Below, piece after piece: positions 57,624-58,811 of a stretch of 58,811 nucleotides of DNA. Position numbers and translations under genes: made by a program. The stretch is taken from positions 1-58,811 of the forward strand of contig JAIYDD010000230.1 of the NCBI GenBank assembly GCA_027487675.1. The letters run 5' to 3'. Below the pieces are notes generated by a model. It saw only the letters and a list, made by a program, of their open reading frames with translations. It had not been told where the DNA came from and did not search any database. Position 1 is the first letter of the stretch, and each line of letters starts with the position of its first letter. The DNA comes from Acetobacteraceae bacterium. GTDB lineage: Bacteria; Pseudomonadota; Alphaproteobacteria; Acetobacterales; Acetobacteraceae.

Positions 57624-58601
57624 TCAGTCCAGGCTGAGCGCGAGCGGCGCCACCACGCGGGTCCAGCGCGCCAGGTCGTCGCGCAGCAGCGCGCCGAATT
57701 CCGCCGGGCCGGCGCCGTTGGCGATGCTGCCCAGCGCCTCGAGCCGCGGCCGCACCACCTCGCCGCCGAGCGCGCGGGTGAACTCGGCCCGCCAGCGCTC
57801 GATCGCCGCGGCGGGCGTGGCGGCGGGCGCGGCAAGGCCGGTCCAGATCGAGGCCTCGAACCCCGCGACGCCGCCTTCGATCATCGTCGGCACCTGCGGC
57901 AGCGCCGGGAAGCGCGTGGCGGAGGTGACGGCGACAACGCGCAGCTGGCCGCCGGAGAAGCCCAGCACCGAGGGGACGGAGACGAACATCAGCGCGATGC
58001 GGCTGGCCATCAGGTCGTTGAAGGCGGCCGCCGCGCCGCGATAGGGCACGTGCTCGACATTCAGCCTCTCCCGCGCCTTCAGATCCTCCATGATCAGGTG
58101 GGTGTTGGTGCCGGTCCCGGTGCTGGCGTAGGGCAGCGGCTGGGGCGCGCGGCGGCAATGGTCGAGCACGCCGGCGAGGTCGCGGCCCGGCAGGTCGGGG
58201 GCGGCAAGCAGCGCGACCGGGCTGTCCACCAGATGCGCGACCGGCGCGAAATCGGCGATCGGGTCGTAGGGCAGGCGGCGGCCGACCGCCTTCGCGATGG
58301 TCAGCTGGCCGGCGGTGGCGAGCAGCAGGGTGGTGCCGTCCGGCGCGGCGCGCGCCACGGCTTCCGCGCCGAGCACGCCGCCGGCGCCGGCGCGGTTCTC
58401 GACCACGACGGTCTGGCCGATGCCGGGCGAGACGGCCTGCGCGAAGAGCCGGCCGAGCACGTCCTGGCTGCCGCCGGGCGCGAAGGGCACGACGAGGCGC
58501 ACGCTGCGGTCCGGCGCCCAGGCGGGCTGCGCGCGCGCCGCGGCGGGCAGGGCGAGGGCGGCGGCGAGCAGGCTGCGGCGGGTCGGGCTAAGGGGCGGCA
58601 T
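57624..58601 (-). CDS. Bug-family tripartite tricarboxylate transporter receptor, copy 3
   Basis: The 325-residue protein has a signal peptide (TRRSLLAAALALPAAARA-QP) and the Bug segments RSVRLVVPFAPGGSQDVLGR, GQTVVVENRAGAGGVLGAEA, and AKAVGRRLPYDPIADFAPVA, then STGTGTNTHLIMEDLKARER and VPYRGAAAAFNDLMASRIAL. The ligand is unknown. It lies upstream of the GMC oxidoreductase on the same strand, so a carboxylate derived from, or related to, the GMC substrate is possible. The last 210 bases of the window, beyond its start, show no convincing gene. Confidence 0.92.
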   Translation of the reverse strand: MPPLSPTRRSLLAAALALPAAARAQPAWAPDRSVRLVVPFAPGGSQDVLGRLFAQAVSPGIGQTVVVENRAGAGGVLGAEAVARAAPDGTTLLLATAGQLTIAKAVGRRLPYDPIADFAPVAHLVDSPVALLAAPDLPGRDLAGVLDHCRRAPQPLPYASTGTGTNTHLIMEDLKARERLNVEHVPYRGAAAAFNDLMASRIALMFVSVPSVLGFSGGQLRVVAVTSATRFPALPQVPTMIEGGVAGFEASIWTGLAAPAATPAAAIERWRAEFTRALGGEVVRPRLEALGSIANGAGPAEFGALLRDDLARWTRVVAPLALSLD

Positions 58602-58811
58602 GGGGTGGGGTCTCCCGGGCTCGGGGCGTGCAGGCGTCGGCCGCGCGCGTCGATGGCCGTCGATGCTGGGCACGCCCTGCGGCCGACGCTGGCACGTCCG
58701 GGCATCGATGCCCAGGCGTGCGGGGCGGCACGGCGCGGGTGCGCGGGGCTTGCCCGCGGGCGGCGGGTGCGCGGCGCGCGGGCGGCGGGCGCGCCGCGCC
58801 GGGGCGGCGCG

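Noticed and set aside
58602-58811. Possible start of another gene at the right edge
   Set aside because: The last 210 bases are extremely GC rich with no ribosome binding site or recognisable peptide in any frame.

Overview
The window is about 58.8 kb of very GC-rich DNA with short intergenic gaps, many 4-nt start/stop overlaps and no rRNA, tRNA or CRISPR array that I could find. The gene content points to an alphaproteobacterium of the Rhodospirillales, most likely an Acetobacteraceae member such as Roseomonas. FliX and a UPF0262 protein are alphaproteobacterial families. Three Bug-type tripartite tricarboxylate receptors, a Liv-type uptake operon and many catabolic genes suit an environmental heterotroph. 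The genus is inferred from overall character, not from a marker gene.

Region by region: (1) 1-2.9 kb is a flagellar locus. A dksA 5' end and fliX run left; flgI, a flgJ-like gene, a chimeric small ORF and a flgN-like gene run right behind a textbook sigma-54 promoter. (2) 3.2-9.2 kb holds a RibD-like reductase, an MDR dehydrogenase, a PTPS/QueD-like enzyme, a GT4 glycosyltransferase and a SAM methyltransferase. I read these as one pathway making a modified, possibly glycosylated, pterin-like metabolite. The set is interrupted at 5.0-6.9 kb by a toxin-antitoxin pair and a lower-GC orphan gene. (3) 9.2-11.2 kb is otnK-otnC (acid sugar catabolism). (4) 11.2-17.2 kb holds a GNAT enzyme, a histone H1-like protein, prpC/prpD-type methylcitrate genes and a divergent LysR regulator. 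(5) 17.6-24.3 kb holds a hydantoinase/dihydropyrimidinase-like amidohydrolase, two N-carbamoyl-D-amino-acid hydrolase paralogues and a hydantoin/Asp-Glu racemase, with an MpaB-family oxygenase, an M15 peptidase and a TPR protein among them. (6) 24.6-28.2 kb holds DUF983, UPF0262, a membrane-anchored collagen-like protein, mtnA and a MITE-like element.

(7) 28.3-40.2 kb is a long leftward operon: livG, acyl-CoA ligase, livH, livM, livK, livF, a phenylacetate-CoA-ligase-like gene, a second acyl-CoA ligase, isovaleryl-CoA dehydrogenase, rhodanese, DUF3237. It would import a carboxylic acid, activate it to a CoA thioester and begin its oxidation. (8) 40.3-44.4 kb holds GDPD, a sugar C-methyltransferase-like protein, a GT2-like protein and a small unknown. 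(9) 44.9-47.9 kb is an mhqO-mhqD-like pair and an AraC regulator. (10) 48.2-58.6 kb holds a MetE-like methyltransferase, three Bug receptors, a cupin, an MFS carrier, a cNMP-binding/SpoIIE phosphatase, DUF3237 and a GMC oxidoreductase.

The most unusual signals lie in and between genes. They include a 233-bp tandem duplication that created a flgN-flgJ chimera, a 220-bp MITE-like element with a CTAG target duplication at the mtnA stop codon, and a second inverted-repeat element near 54.3 kb. An intergenic repeat follows the TAG stop of two different genes. There are also several minisatellites, octameric repeat clusters upstream of mhqO, and a mini-ORF that echoes the end of livH. All calls come from reading the sequence; no database search was possible.
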